Below are positions 49,767-64,000 of a stretch of DNA of 64,000 nucleotides, one piece after another. The position numbers and the translations under genes are program-made. The first letter of the stretch is position 1. The number at the start of each line of letters is the position of its first letter. The notes under the pieces were generated by a model, which saw only the letters and a list, made by a program, of their open reading frames with translations, ran no database searches and was not told where the DNA came from. Origin of the DNA: Tetrahymena elliotti 4EA (lineage: Eukaryota > Ciliophora > Oligohymenophorea > Hymenostomatida > Tetrahymenidae); NCBI GenBank assembly GCA_000231825.2, contig JH720319.1, positions 124,001 to 188,000 of the forward strand, written 5' to 3'.

Positions 49767-52700
49767 ATGAATCTAATTATTATAGCAGCTTTCCTTTTCT
49801 TAAATTATTTATTTGTTAATGCAAATGTTTCATACATTATGCATCCGAGTCCCGTTTCTTTGTTGGATTTTAAAGAAAAAGTTTCTTCTGTTGCACTTCT
49901 CAACTGTAAAACAGATGATGGGCTGTATGCCTTTGTAGCTTCTACTTATAATGGGATTCATATAGTTGATCTTCATAATTATTATGTACCAAAGATCTTA
50001 TCAGTTGCACCCTCTGAATATGCTTAAGGATGTAAAGTTAGCAAGGATATCCTATATATCGCAGACTAAAAGCAAGGTCTTGTGATCTATGATGTGCATG
50101 ATAAATAAAATCCAAAATTAGTTTCTATAACTGCTTTCACATAATACTCATTTAAACCCTCCTATTAGTATGTCTTACTTTCTCCAGATGAAAAATATAT
50201 TTTCTGTCTCTCTTATGGATATGTTTTGACTTATGATATCTCTAATATTTCTAGTCCTTAGGTCTTGCCATTTCCTCTAGGTAAACTAATTGATATAATT
50301 TTAGAAATAAATTTAGAAATCTTTCTAAAATTTAATAAATTTATTAATAGTTTTGTTAATTGCCTTCTCCAAAAAAAACACTTCGGTTAAACTAAATAAT
50401 TTTTAATCTATTAAAATTCTCATGAACATTCTCATTTAATTTATTTTTTTGTTTAGATTTTAAGTTTGCTCCAAATAGCTATACTCTTAGATTTGATCCT
50501 TCTAAACGATTTATTGCTGTTGCTAATCATATTTCTGGTATCACCATTTTAGATATAAGTAATATCAGCCAACAAGATATTAGATGTATAACTAATCCAG
50601 CTTTTGTAACTTGGGATGTAGCTTTTACTCCTGATTAAAAAGCTTTTTATGCTCTAGATGCTTACTTTGGTTTATATTATGCAGACCCATCAATATTGTA
50701 TGATAAAACAAAACCAGGTTAAGTAAGCTTGTCTTTTATACCTATTATTCCTGTTACAGACTCATTAGTTATGACTATGGAAATATCTGAAGATGGAACT
50801 CTATTATTTATTGGACATAGAAGCACAGGAATCAAAATATATTAATTAAATAGCTCAAACTACTAAAAGCTTACTTTTATTCAAAATTTATAGGCTTCTT
50901 ATATGGTTTTATGCATGAATCTTTCTAAAAATCAAAATTATATATACGTTACCAATGGTGTTTAATTAATTATTTTTAGACTTGTGAAGCCCAATACCAA
51001 CTAGGATTTTCCTAATTTTTTCAATACATTTTAATCAACTTTAACTGAAGTAAGCTCTGATTAAAATAATTATGGCCTACAATGTACATAAAACGAAGTA
51101 ATAGCAGCATCATCTCATACAGGAATTTACATTTATGATACATCTGATCCTTTCTATCCTAGTTTTTCCTCAAGCATATTAAAAACACCAATAATGGGTC
51201 CTATTTCTATTATTGCTACAACTCAAGATTTTAATACTCTTCTTATAGCCTGCTAGTAAGGTGGATTACAAACATATGATATTTCTGATAAATCTGATCC
51301 TCAATTTAAAAAGCAATACTAATTTATTGTTGATAATGTATTATACTCAGAATTCACAAGGTAAATTCAAAATTTTATTTTTAAAAAATAATACATTTTC
51401 TAATTATTTTCAAATATTCAAAAAAGCGTCAAAATTAGCAGAGATGGAACAAAAGCAGTAGTAGGTAATAGTTTTTATGGGGTATTAGTTTATATGTTTG
51501 ATAACCCAGCAGACTTATCTTCACTAGTTCTTACAAATGGATATTCAAATTCAAATGCCTGTGGTTTTGAGAGATGTGATTTCACTTCTGATGCTAATAA
51601 ATTTGTATGTGCTTGCAGAGAGATAGGAAGTATCTTTTTTGAATTAAAAGGTCTTGGAGTTTCACCTGAAGTTTTATACATTTTCAATGAGATTGCTGTT
51701 GAATAGGCTTTGATTTCCTAAAACGATAAATTATTATTTTTGGCTAATGGATTTTAAGGAATATTTATTATTGATATCAGCAACTTTTTTAAGCCTAAAA
51801 AGTTAAGCTAACTTATTCTATAAGGTTGGATCTAAGGAGTTAATCTCATATTCAATGAAAAATATTTGGTAGTTTCATAGGTTGAAAAAGGTTAATTAAG
51901 TCTTATCAATATAGAAGATCCATCCAATCCTTATGAATAATAAAGAATGGAGTTTTTTGGTGAAGGCTCTTATTCTTCATGTGTAATCCCAACAAACCCA
52001 ACCAATTTGTACTCATTAGGTTTTTTTTTAAATATTTCATTTTATTAAATTTGATTATTTATTCTCTAATAACATTAGGAAATAATGGACTCAGATATAC
52101 TCCTATCTTACCATAAATAACTATTCATACTTAATTTTTAGTAGAATAACTAGATGAAAATGGCAATTTTTTGTATTATGAAACTTTAGAATAAGGAGCT
52201 TAATTGTTGGTTGGCTAAAATATTAAAATAATTTATACTTAGCTTTATAATGAAAGAAAAATACAAGTTGACAATGCTTATTATTATCGAAAATTTGATA
52301 GATAAACTTTACCATCTTGGATCACATTTTTAGCTTCTAAATCAGAAATATCTATGGTTGTTGATAAGCTTGGAACTTTAAATGATTTCTCTACAGAAAA
52401 ATATGGAGAAAATATTTTAATATTAGATGTGTAAATCTAAATTGAATCTTCTTTGTTAATAAATAGCTCTTTAAAAGTTGATTCAAAACTAGCTTTGAGG
52501 TTAATTTCTTTGTTAGAATAGAGTGGGTACATTGATGTTAATGGTTACATTACTCAGAAATTTGATCCTCAAGTACCATTTGAAATCAATTTTTATGATG
52601 GCCTGGATTATAATTCTACAACTCACTCAGCTTAAATATACAAAAAGATTTAGAAAGAATTAAACAAATAATTAGCTTTCTCAAAAGTAGAATATCCAAT

Positions 52701-55507
52701 TAGATTCTTTATTGTAAGCTCATTGAAGTTTAATTACTCAAAAAAACTAAGAGAATAGAATAAATCAGAAAATATCATATCAACTCCTTCTTAGTAAGTG
52801 AGTATTTTAATGCAAATTACATCTAATGGTAAGTTTATCAAGAAAATATTTGAAGGAGTACTAGCTTCTTTCTCTGATGACTTAACTAGTGTTAAGATAA
52901 CTGGCTAAACATCTTTTGTTAATGCTATTATGAAAAATAATATTTAGATAGCAAATTCTACACAAGATCTTTCCTAAGTAGCAATAACATTCTTAATATC
53001 TGATTCAAATAATTATGATCAAACAATTCAAATTTCTCTATAAGATGCAGATTTTATTTTGATTCACTAGCCAGTTAAACTTAATGACAATAAATCTCTT
53101 TAAAGCTAGCTAGACAAGTATTACAAAAATGGAAATTTACCAGTCGAAAATCGTTTTTAATTCTCCTTCGATTTAGAAACATTTGTCCAACCTGATGGAT
53201 TAACAATATAATATTCAGCTTTTATTTTGAATGGTAATGATACTCCAGAGTAAATTTTAACAGGTTCATGGATTGACTTTAATAGTTTAAGCTTAGTAAA
53301 ATTAATATTTAGTTTGCTTAGATTTAAAATATTTATCAATATTATTTAAAAAGGGATTCAGTGGAATAAGAACTGCATCATATCTGTGGAGTACAACCTG
53401 GGTGAGAGTAGTAGCTGATGATGGATATTCTAAATCTTAATCTGATTTTTATATGGAATTTAATGAAATACCCTTCTTCTATGCCTTTTAGCTTATTGTT
53501 TCTGTAATTGGCCCAATAATAGGTATTATAGGGATTTGGAAGTATCGTTCAGAGATCCATTTGTAATATTTTATATTTTATCCACAAATTTTAAAGCAAT
53601 TTTTAATATTAGATTTGTATCTGAAAGAAAGCATATGTACCAAAATGAAATTGCTGTTGCTGGATAACTATATAAAAAATAAATAATTTTATATGGAAAA
53701 GTTTAGACAGATGCTATTGCACTTTGGAAAATTTTAAAGAAATAAGAAAAAAATTTAATGGGTTAGATAGTTGAAGAGTATAAATTGAACCAAACAATAG
53801 ATGTCTACAATTTAGTCTCTAAATTAGAAAATATCTACCATGATAATACAAAAAAGTTCCCTTATTTAGACCCAAGAGAGTTTGATTTTCATGATAGTAG
53901 GCTAGTAAGATCTGTAAAAAGACTGGCCTATTAGGTTATTTTAGATAGCAATGCAAAAACATTGAAAGTTTTTAACAAATTAAAGGAATTTTCTATGAAA
54001 AATTTCGGATACTAAGACTGGTATAAAAAATATTTAGTCATCCACCCAATTATGGATATAATAGATAATGAGATAATACATAGAAATATTGAACAATAAG
54101 AGAACAATAATAAGCAGAAAATTGAATCTAGAAGTTAGCTATTTAATGAAATTTTAGTAAGTAACTAACTAAACAATAAAGATTTAGTTCACTAAACCTC
54201 AAATAAGACAGATACTGATCAATAAAACAATTTTAAATTAAATAACCAAAATATCAATAATATTCAATCTTAAGTCTTTTCTGGTCAGAATACTAAGAGG
54301 TTATCAATAAAAGAAAATTTAGAGAATTCCGATAATGATCTTTACAAATAAGAAGCAATTAAACCCTAAGGAAATAAAGAACTTTATATTAATTTGAATC
54401 CTTTTCCTGAAATATTTATAAATTAACAAACAATTAGCTAAACTTTGGCAGACCTTCGCTGTGATTTGTAATTTGATTTTAATCTATTAGCAGAAATTAT
54501 TGCTTTAGAGGCTTCAGGTTCATTGATAGAAAACCCAAGTTCTATCAGCCCTTCTCAAGGAGAAAGCATTCATACATTACCTTAAGGGCTTAACACTTTG
54601 CAAGCCTTCTGTAAAAATAAAGTAAAATAACTTAAATTAGTTAATTATGAAATTTATTTTAATTTTTGTCTTAAAAGTAACAAGAAGGATTTATGTAAAA
54701 AATACTCAAATTCTTAAACATGTAATATTCACCAGTCGGATTTGTTAAAAATAATCCTCTTCCAAAGTGGTTAAACTTTTAAATTCTTGATGGAATCATC
54801 CATATTTGGGGTATACCCTAACCTAGTGATGAGCCAGAAATACTTATTAGAATAATCAACAATTTAGGATTAGCAATATACAGTTTCCATATCTTCATTT
54901 AAGACATAGAAGGTAATGATATGAGAAACAAGCAGATTTTGCGTAAATTCACAATATAAAACAATGCTAATAAATAAAAAAAAGAGGGTATTAATAGAAT
55001 GCATTCCTCTGTGAATATTATGTAATAATAAATTTTAACGCCTTAAATGAAGTATGCAAATAGTTACAATAATGATTCACCTAGAGCCATTAATGTAGCT
55101 TCATAGTAAATAATTGGAACTAAAAGTTAATTTGCTAATGAACAGATTAAATTGACTGGTAATAGCCTTCCTAATTTTCAAGAAGCTTAGATGTGCTAAC
55201 TGTAGAAGATAGAAGAAGAAAGACCCTCTGTTTTAAAGGAATTTGTTTCAAATTTAGAACCTGCCAAACCCAAAAAACATGTTACATATCAAGAAAATCT
55301 TCATCAAATAAATTAAGATTTAAAGCAAAAATCTTCAGAAATAAGCTCTTCCATAATAATAGAAATAGACTAAATCTCAAAAGAATTCAATGTAACAAAA
55401 AATCTTACTTATACATATCTAATTTAATTTTTTATTATTTATAGGAAATCCAAAACAGTGAAGATAAAAATATTAGGAAATCTAGCTATAAATTTAAACA
55501 AAAATGA
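49767..55507 (+). CDS. LVIVD/CADG receptor-like transmembrane protein, copy 3
   Basis: Exons 49767-50280, 50457-51360, 51427-52019, 52079-53295, 53354-53562, 53613-54621, 54678-55391 and 55445-55507; 1740 residues. It has the same eight-exon plan as copies 1 and 2, including the 209-nt membrane exon, but is more diverged. The signal peptide is MNLIIIAAFLFLNYLFVNA. LVIVD units include GIHIVDLHNY, GLVIYDVHD, GITILDISN and GIFIIDISN. CADG motifs are LPSWITFLASKS and GSWIDFNSLSL|GFSG...RVVADDGYS. The membrane helix is FYAFQLIVSVIGPIIGIIGI. The tail contains LDPREFDFHDSRL and NPLPKWLN...IIHIWGIP. Its N-terminus (HPSPVSLLD) is closer to the decayed fourth copy than to copies 1 and 2, so two subfamilies exist. 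Role inferred as cell-surface binding. Confidence 0.75.
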
Positions 55508-56042
55508 TTCAAAATAAGATTAAATTCTTAAAATAATATTTCCTAATATCATATTATTTCTTACCAAGTCAAAAAAAAAAATTATTTTAATGGAAAAATA
55601 TACACTAAATTATTTAATAAAAAAATAATAATAAAATTTTATGTATCTATCAAACAAATATTTGTAGTTAACAAATGTATTAAATTATTAGAAAAATTTA
55701 CTTTAGCTTTGTTCCTTTGATCTTAATCTTTTTGTATATAAATTTAATTTTCATTTTTTTCAATAAATTTTGTTTATTAATAAAATAGAATATGATTGCT
55801 TTTTTATGAAAATTTATATGTTTAATTAAAGATAATAATAATTTCATATCTATTGTAAAAAGATATCGATTCAATTCTGATGGTTTATTAAAAAAAATAT
55901 TCCGCCAAAGCTAATTGATTATTAATATTCTATTAATTTTGATATATTTTTGGTATTTGGTTTTCATTCTTACAAATTAATAATTAATTGTATTTTTTAA
56001 GAATAAGTTAAAGAAATTTTATAATTTTTTGCCATTTTTTAA
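55508..56042. other. AT-rich spacer
   Basis: Between copy 3 of the receptor family and the MSH6-like gene. No feature recognised. Confidence 0.55.
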
Positions 56043-59000
56043 ATGTCACCCAACAAAAAGACAAATAAGCAAGACGTTTTACAATAGGAATCAACAGAAA
56101 ATAAAAAAGAGATTAAGTAGAGTTCTTCTAAAAAGAAAAAAGTTTTAGAGGATTTACTATGTAGGAACTTAAATATCAAGAAGGATCCAAAATCTAAATA
56201 AAAAAATACATCAAAGAAAAAAGGAAAACAATAAGAATAAAATGAAGAAATTTAAAAAAATGTGGAAAATAAATAGGATACAAATATATTCAAAGATGTC
56301 TTTGAAGATGAATAACATTAAGAAAATAATTAAAATTCTATCAATTTTGAGAATGAAAATATTCTTGATTTGATCAAGAATTATACATTTGCAAAATCAA
56401 AAACAAAACAAGAGGAATCCCAAAATTTAGATAAAGTTAGTGGTGTTAAAAAAGAATAAAGTCTTCAATAAAGCAATGAGGTTTCTCAAAATTAGATCGA
56501 TATGGATATAGAGTTAGAAGATGCAAGTGAAATAGGTTCTACAAAATAATCTTCATTAATATAAAATAATAAAGCTTATAAAAGTGATAATGAAGAAGAG
56601 ATAGATCAAGATGATAGTCCAAGTTAAAGAAAGAAGTTAAAAAAAATTACTAAAGATTAAATTTTAAAAAATTGTGATTCAAAATAAAAAAATATTTTGC
56701 AGAATGTGCAAGTCTAGATCATGAGAATCCCTTTTTAAGAAGAGGACGAAGAAATAGAAAGAGATGGTTTAGAAGAAAATTTAGGAAATTTTGATGATAA
56801 AAAGGAGGCTTAGTAAGATATGGTGGATGAAGCAGAAATAGAGAAACTTCCAGAGTTTTTAAAAAAAGAAAATATCAAAGATAAAAATGGAAACAAATTT
56901 GGAAGTGAAAATTATGATCCTACAACTCTTATGATAGAAGAATCTCAGATTTAATAATTCAAACCTTATATGAGAGAGTATTGGAGGATTAAGAGTGATC
57001 ATTATGATAAAATAGTATTAGTCAAGTTAGGTAGATTTTATGAAGCTTATTATGAAGATTCTTTTGTTTGTAATTAAATATTACATCCTAAATATTCTAG
57101 GAAGCATAAATGTGGTTTTCCAGAAGAAATTCTTTTTCCATATTTAAGCAAACTGACAGAATGTAATCTAAAGGTAGTTATTGTTGAACAATTAGAAACA
57201 GAAAAGTAATAAAAAGAAAGAATCAAACAAATGAAGAGTTAAAATATTAAACTTACTGAAAGAGATAAGTTAATGAAGAGAGATGTTGTCGCAATTTATA
57301 CAAAAGGTACTGCTGCTCTTCAGTTAGTTAGAAGTAGAAAATTAGAACTCAGTGCAAGCACTTATATTTTAAGTATTGTAACAGAAAAGCAATCTTTTAG
57401 TAAGAAAATTATTTTTGGGTTAACTTTATTTGACTCGATCACAGGTAAAATTTTGCTTGCCTGCTTTGAAGATGATAACATATACTCAACTTTCCAGAAA
57501 ATTATATACGTTTATAGACCTTCAGAGATACTATATAGAAAACAAACTACTGACATTGAAAGTTTGAGATTATTATCATAATTACCAACTAAGCCATTAA
57601 CAACGTAATTAAATGAGGAATCTATTTGGAAGCCTACTTATGCTTTTAATCATATTGCTGATATATTTGGTAGTGATGATATTTAAAATAGCTGGCCTAA
57701 TTGTTTATATTTTTACTCAAGAAGTGAACATAATCCATAATATTAGCTTACTTTTTCAGCTCTTAGTGCTTTAATGTTTTATATGAAAAGTAATCTTCTA
57801 TTTGATGAAACAATACCTATTGCAAATTTTGTTAGGATTGATCATGAAAACAATAGAGAAATATCAGATTATGAGTTAAAAGATTAAAGTATTCAAGTGA
57901 AGGAAGAAGGTTAATAGGATTAAAAAGAAAAATCAGAAATGGAGTAAGAAGATAATTAAAAGGAGAAAGAATAAAATCATCAAGATAAAAGGTTAATTTT
58001 AGATAGTTAGACTCTTAGTAATTTAGATATATTAGAAGTATCATATGGAAGCAAAGAATCTAATATTTTATTGAAGTAATATTCTTTACTTTAACTTTTA
58101 GATAGAACATCTACAAAGCCTGGAGAAAGACTGATGAAACTCTGGGTGGCATCACCATTAACTGATAAGTATTAGATTGAATAAAGACTTGATGCAATAG
58201 AAGATTTAGAAAATCATAAATTGCTAAGAGATTAATTTAAAGAAAAGCTTTAAAATTTAAATGATCTTGAAAATATACTTTCAAGGCTCTATTCTTACAG
58301 AGTTAAAAACAAGAGCAGGTAAAATTAACTTTACAATAAAATTTTTATTATTTTTTGTTTATTTTTTTAAATTTTTAAAATTATATATAGAGGTGTTTAT
58401 TTTGAAGATATCTCTTAATAAAGATTAAGAGAGCTAAAGAATTTCTTTGAAGATATTAAATAAATTTTAAGCACCATAAAAGACACCTTTTTTATGGAGA
58501 GCAATACATTCAAAAGTAATAGACTTAAAATGCTAGTTGGAGGGAATAAAAAGGATGAAAATTATAATTCTGATGATATTTTGCATGATATTTGCCTTAA
58601 AAAAATTTTATCTCTTGAGAAAAAAATATTATGGATTGGCTCTAAAAAACATATTCCTACTCCTGTTCCAGGAATCTGTGAAGCATATGACAATAAATTA
58701 AAAGAAATAGAAGATCATGAAAATGAGTTCTCAAATTACATTAAATAAATAAGAAAACAATTTAAGGATGAAAGAATATAGTTTTGTCACAGCAAAGCAC
58801 CTTATTAACTAGAAATTCCTGTTGAATTAGTCAAGGGAGATAAAAAACCAGCTGATTTTGAGCTAACCTCACTTACCAAAAAAACTTAACGTTTTCACAC
58901 TCCAGTGCTAAAATAATTGATTAATAAATAGTTAATATTATAAGATCAACTCAAATAATACCTGGTAGATTTTACTTGTGTAATATTTGATGAGTTTTTC

Positions 59001-60125
59001 AAATACAGGTAGATTTTTAGTTTTTTAAATCTTTTAGTTTTAAAAAAAGGATTAATTGAAATTTGATTTATTCTTTTTCATTTAATTTTAAATAAATTTT
59101 ATTCAGCAGAAATAACCTTTTTCATAAAGAGGAATAGAGAAAAAAAAGAAGAATGTTTTTATTTAAAATTTTGAATTAAAATAATAAATCATATATCCCT
59201 TAATTTATTTTAAATATAATTTTAAGAGATAAGAGAAGTTTTAAATTTTATTTTTAAAAATAGAAATAATTGGAACTAAATAGTAAATATAGTAGCTGAG
59301 ATAGATTGTCTTATTTCACTTTCTCAAGTTTCCTTCCATGAAACCATGAGATAGAAATTAGGATTTATGACGAGACCTGTAATTGTAGACAAAAAAGATG
59401 ATGAGAGCAACTATCTAATAATTATATAAGGAAAGCATCCATGTGTGGCCTTAAAGAAATAATTTTAGGCTAACAATATAATAATAAATGCTTAACATAA
59501 TAATATAAATTATCCTAGAGTATAAATAATAACTGGTCCTAATATGGGTGGTAAATCAACAATATTAAGAAGTGCAAGTTTGATTGTCATCATGGCATAA
59601 ATAGGCTGTTATGTTCCATGTTAACACTTAGAATTTACTCCTTTCGATAGAATATTTACAAGAATTGGTATGAGAGACTTGCTTTCTTAAGGAAAAAGTA
59701 CATTCTTTATTGAATTAGAAGAAACTTTGTAGATAGTAAAAAATTCAAATAAAAAAAGTCTAGTCTTAATTGATGAGCTTGGAAGAGGAACATCTACTTT
59801 TGATGGTGTTGCCTTAGCAAGTGGAGTTTTAGAACATATTATATAAAGAAATAAATCTTGCTGTCTTTTCTCTACACATTCTAATTTTCTTGTTGAGTAA
59901 TATTAACACAGCCCTATTGTAAAACTTTTTAAAATGGGATTTGAACTAGTTCCAGATGAAAAAAACTAAATTAAATTTACATACAAGCTCTGTGAAGGAT
60001 AAGTTGAGTCTTCTTTTTCAAGAAATGTTCTTGATATTGTTGGGTTTGATAAATCATTAATATTTGAATCAAATTTTAGATCAACCCTTATAAATATAGC
60101 CTTATTACATGCATAAAATATTTGA
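56043..60125 (+). CDS. MSH6: MSH6-like DNA mismatch repair ATPase
   Basis: Exons 56043-58318, 58391-59008 and 59264-60125; 1251 residues. MSH6 pairs with MSH2 (MutS-alpha) to recognise base mismatches in the nucleus. The N-terminal 300 residues are charged and Lys/Glu/Gln-rich with no visible PCNA-binding QxxLxxFF box or PWWP domain. The mismatch-binding domain follows, with [27 protein letters not shown], i.e. the Phe-Tyr-Glu wedge. VEQLET and [12 protein letters not shown] are typical of MSH6 rather than MSH2 or MSH3. The core and clamp ([14 protein letters not shown]) lead to the ATPase: GPNMGGKST (Walker A), [26 protein letters not shown] (Walker B and dimer loop) and LFSTHS. A Glu/Gln-rich insert at about residues 620-660 is ciliate-style. 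The gene appears intact. Ciliates often have several MSH6-like paralogues, so the exact orthology is open. Confidence 0.9.
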
Positions 60126-60820
60126 TCCAAACAATAAAACACTTCATTTTTACCTATTAATTAATAATCAAAAAATTTTTCCTTCAAAAAAATTATTATT
60201 AAGTAATTTACTAAATATTGCAACAAATTATAAATTTTAATAAATATTAAATATTTGAATCTTTTATCTCTATTCACTGTAACTCCTACAATATTTGCAC
60301 TTCTTTAAATAAATGCAATAAATTTGGAAATTCTAAAATATTTTTGAAAAATGGTTTTTTTTATCTTTTATAGAAACTTTGTATGATTTCTGATAAATTA
60401 TGGAAATATCAATTTGGAATATTAGAAATATTTAATTAGGATTTGGAAATTTTAAATTAAAGTTTTTACAAAAAAGAATAGATAGAATTATTCTAATTTT
60501 ATTGATTATCTATCAAAACTAATTAAATTCATCTAGAATAAACAACAAATTTTCTAAACTTCTTACTTGAATTGGAATAATTATTTAAAATTCTAAAAAA
60601 AATTTTTTAATACAGACGTGTTAACTTCATATCAATAATAAACCTTACCTTGATAAATAAATTGGATTCATGAAATCTTTCTAAATAAATTGATTATATA
60701 TGAATAGAATAATAGAATTTTTAACAATATACATTAAAATGAAGTTAGGAGAACGTAAAAATTCTAATTAAAAATAATTTATCTTAAAAAATTGATTCCT
60801 GAACTAAAATTTTATTGAAA
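60126..60820. other. AT-rich spacer
   Basis: 695 bp between the MSH6-like and SRP54 genes, both on the plus strand. No feature recognised. Confidence 0.55.
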
Positions 60821-62312
<1,492 letters not shown>

Positions 62313-63315
62313 TTAAATATTATTAATTAAATAAACCATTGTGAATTAAATATAAATTAAGAACATATCTATTTTTTTTATACAAAAAATTGCACTAAAA
62401 TTTTCTTTAGAAAATAGGATATTTATTATTTTGCATTTGATTGAATTAGAGAGCTCAAAAGTTAGCTAAATTGTAGAAGAAACAATTAAAATTAACAATT
62501 TTTTTTGTTTTTTACTTTCAGAAATATTTTTAGAAATTGATAAAGTTTTAAAATATTTTTTAAGGTAAGGGTGATTTTGAAATTTTTTGTCTGTTAAAAA
62601 GTTAGTTTAAGAATAGCATCATGAAATAATAATTAATATTGAAGGAAAAAAATACAAATCAAAACAATTCTAGAAATTCTTTTCAGAATTAGAAAAAAAA
62701 CTTAAGTTAGAAAATCAAGTATCAAACTTCATTATTAAGAGATTGAGTGGTGATGCTATCTTTAACTTTATCAAAATAATTAATTTTCAAATAAATTAAA
62801 GGAAAATTTTTGAGATAGAGTAATGTTAAAAGAAGTTATATGATAGATTAAACTACAATGAATATTGAAGAGATAAATAAACAAATCATATCAATTCTAG
62901 TAAATTTTTTTAGAGTATATAATCAAGAATAAAGGAAGAAAATCAAGGATTTGAAGGTATGTTTTAAATTAGATGTAACAACTTAGAAATTTGATTTTTT
63001 TAGACTGTTTAGTTTAAATCATTAAAATATTTAAAAAATTTGAGACACATATTTTAGGTTTTCATGTAATATTTCTAAAATTATTTCATTGTGCATCAAT
63101 TAAATTAGCCTTTTTTAGCTTGTTACTGATATTGTAATAAATTTGTTTTTTTATTTTATTTTAATACTGAATGAAAAATATCTCAAAAATTAAAAGTTAA
63201 GTATTATTTATTTCTTTATGATCAATTAATTAAACAATAATTTATTTGAACATTCTAGTAAATTAACATTTTATAATTATATCAAATATTATTTAGTTCA
63301 AAGACACAAATAATT
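62313..63315. other. Spacer with possible coding fragments
   Basis: Mostly AT-rich. Two stretches read as plausible protein under the ciliate code: about 62412-62565 (containing LIELESSKVSQIVEETIKI) and about 62583-62860 (containing KKYKSKQFQKFFSELEKKL). They could not be joined in phase and have no clear start, so they are noted rather than called. Confidence 0.4.
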
Positions 63316-64000
63316 ATGCTTATTCTTATCTTATTTTTATTAAACAACTTTATCCATTACGCAAATTTAATTATTGTTCATCCTCATCCTACCTCTACTT
63401 TAGATTTAAAAGCAACTAATGATTCTATTGCTATTTTTAATTATTTATCTAATGATGAAGATTATGCAAAAATAACTTCTACTTAAAAAGGAGTCTACAT
63501 AGTTGATCTTAGTAATTAGCAGAATCCTTAAATTATTTCTACTGTGGCTTCCTTGTATGCTTATGGATGCTAGGTAGCACAAAATTATTTATTTATTGCA
63601 GACTAATAATAAGGTCTTGTTATATATGGGGTAGATGATAAAGTTAATCCAAGATTGATTTCTGTTACTTCTTCTTAAAGAGGTCTAAAACTTACTTCAT
63701 TTTGATACATCCTACTGTCTTCAGATAACAATTATGTTTTTTGTGCTTCAAATGGGTTTATTTTGATTTTCTAAATAACTGATAAAGAGAATCCGAAATT
63801 GTTAGAATCACCTAAAGGTTTTTTATTACATATATTAAAACTCTTAGATTTTGTTTAAGCTCCTTTTAGTTATACTATCTCTGGTGTTACAATTTTAGAT
63901 ATCAGTGATGTTTAATCGTTTTTTATAAGATCAGTATCAAATCCAAAATATACTGTTTGTGATATTGCATTTACAGAAAATTCAAAAGGCCTTTTTGTCC
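63316..64000 (+). pseudogene. LVIVD/CADG copy 4, apparently decayed, cut by the window end
   Basis: Starts MLILILFLLNNFIHYANLIIVHPHP, a signal peptide plus the same opening as copy 3. LVIVD-like units include GVYIVDLSN, GLVIYGVDD and GVTILDISD. Exon 1 is 63316-63817, exactly 502 nt as in copies 1 and 2. Codon 130 is TGA (63703-63705). Copy 3 has Tyr-Gln-Tyr-Val-Leu-Leu where this copy has stop-Tyr-Ile-Leu-Leu after Phe, so the stop sits at a Gln position. The following intron is only 30 nt (63818-63847, GTTTTT...TTAG) against 176-549 nt elsewhere. About 15 residues present in copy 3 between SYT and ISG are absent here. Stop, deletion and shrunken intron together suggest a pseudogene. The 3' part is outside the window, so a rescue by an unrecognised intron cannot be excluded. 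Confidence 0.65.

Noticed and set aside
63703..63705. Selenocysteine as an explanation for the in-frame TGA in copy 4
   Set aside because: The paralogue has Gln rather than Cys at this position, no redox motif surrounds it, and the same copy carries other damage, so a nonsense mutation is simpler.

Overview
The window reads as macronuclear-type DNA of an oligohymenophorean ciliate, most likely Tetrahymena or a close relative. It is extremely AT-rich. Long conserved reading frames run straight through TAA and TAG, both of which fall at glutamine positions, and every gene ends in TGA. Most introns are about 50-130 nt and run from GT to AG, mostly GTA to TAG or AAG. Under the standard code the genes break into short pieces, so all calls below use TAA/TAG = Gln and TGA = stop, with one TGA read as selenocysteine. 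Exon boundaries were inferred by eye from splice signals, phase, family motifs and paralogue comparison. For every multi-exon gene the exon lengths sum to a whole number of codons.

Layout. 0.9-7.6 kb (+): a tandem alpha-carbonic-anhydrase-like protein, an MGNCC-anchored macro-domain protein, and a membrane-anchored PAF-acetylhydrolase-like lipase. 8.8-19.4 kb (-): a small membrane protein, a TORTIFOLIA1/SPIRAL2-like HEAT protein in 11 exons, and a 1501-residue Gln/Asn-rich protein with a degenerate kinase-like N-terminus. 20.3-22.7 kb (+): a DUF2804 protein and an orphan. 23.2-27.8 kb (-): a membralin homologue and a B-box/coiled-coil/SPRY (TRIM-like) protein. 28.8-31.2 kb (+): two glutathione peroxidase paralogues. 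The first has TGA (Sec) at the catalytic codon and a strong SECIS-like hairpin downstream; the second has TGT (Cys) at the same codon.

33.0-55.5 kb (+): three large paralogous receptor-like proteins of about 1.75 kaa each. Each has a signal peptide, LVIVD repeats, cadherin-like (CADG) segments, one membrane helix and a long cytoplasmic tail. A fourth, apparently decayed copy begins at 63.3 kb and runs off the window. Between the third and fourth copies lie two housekeeping genes, an MSH6-like mismatch-repair ATPase and SRP54.

There is no operon structure. Genes are separated by 0.2-3 kb of AT-rich spacer in which I see no RNA gene, CRISPR array or clear mobile element. The most interesting items are the Sec/Cys peroxidase pair with its SECIS, the expanding and decaying LVIVD/CADG receptor family, a plant-type microtubule protein in a ciliate, and a carbonic anhydrase pair that has lost zinc ligands.
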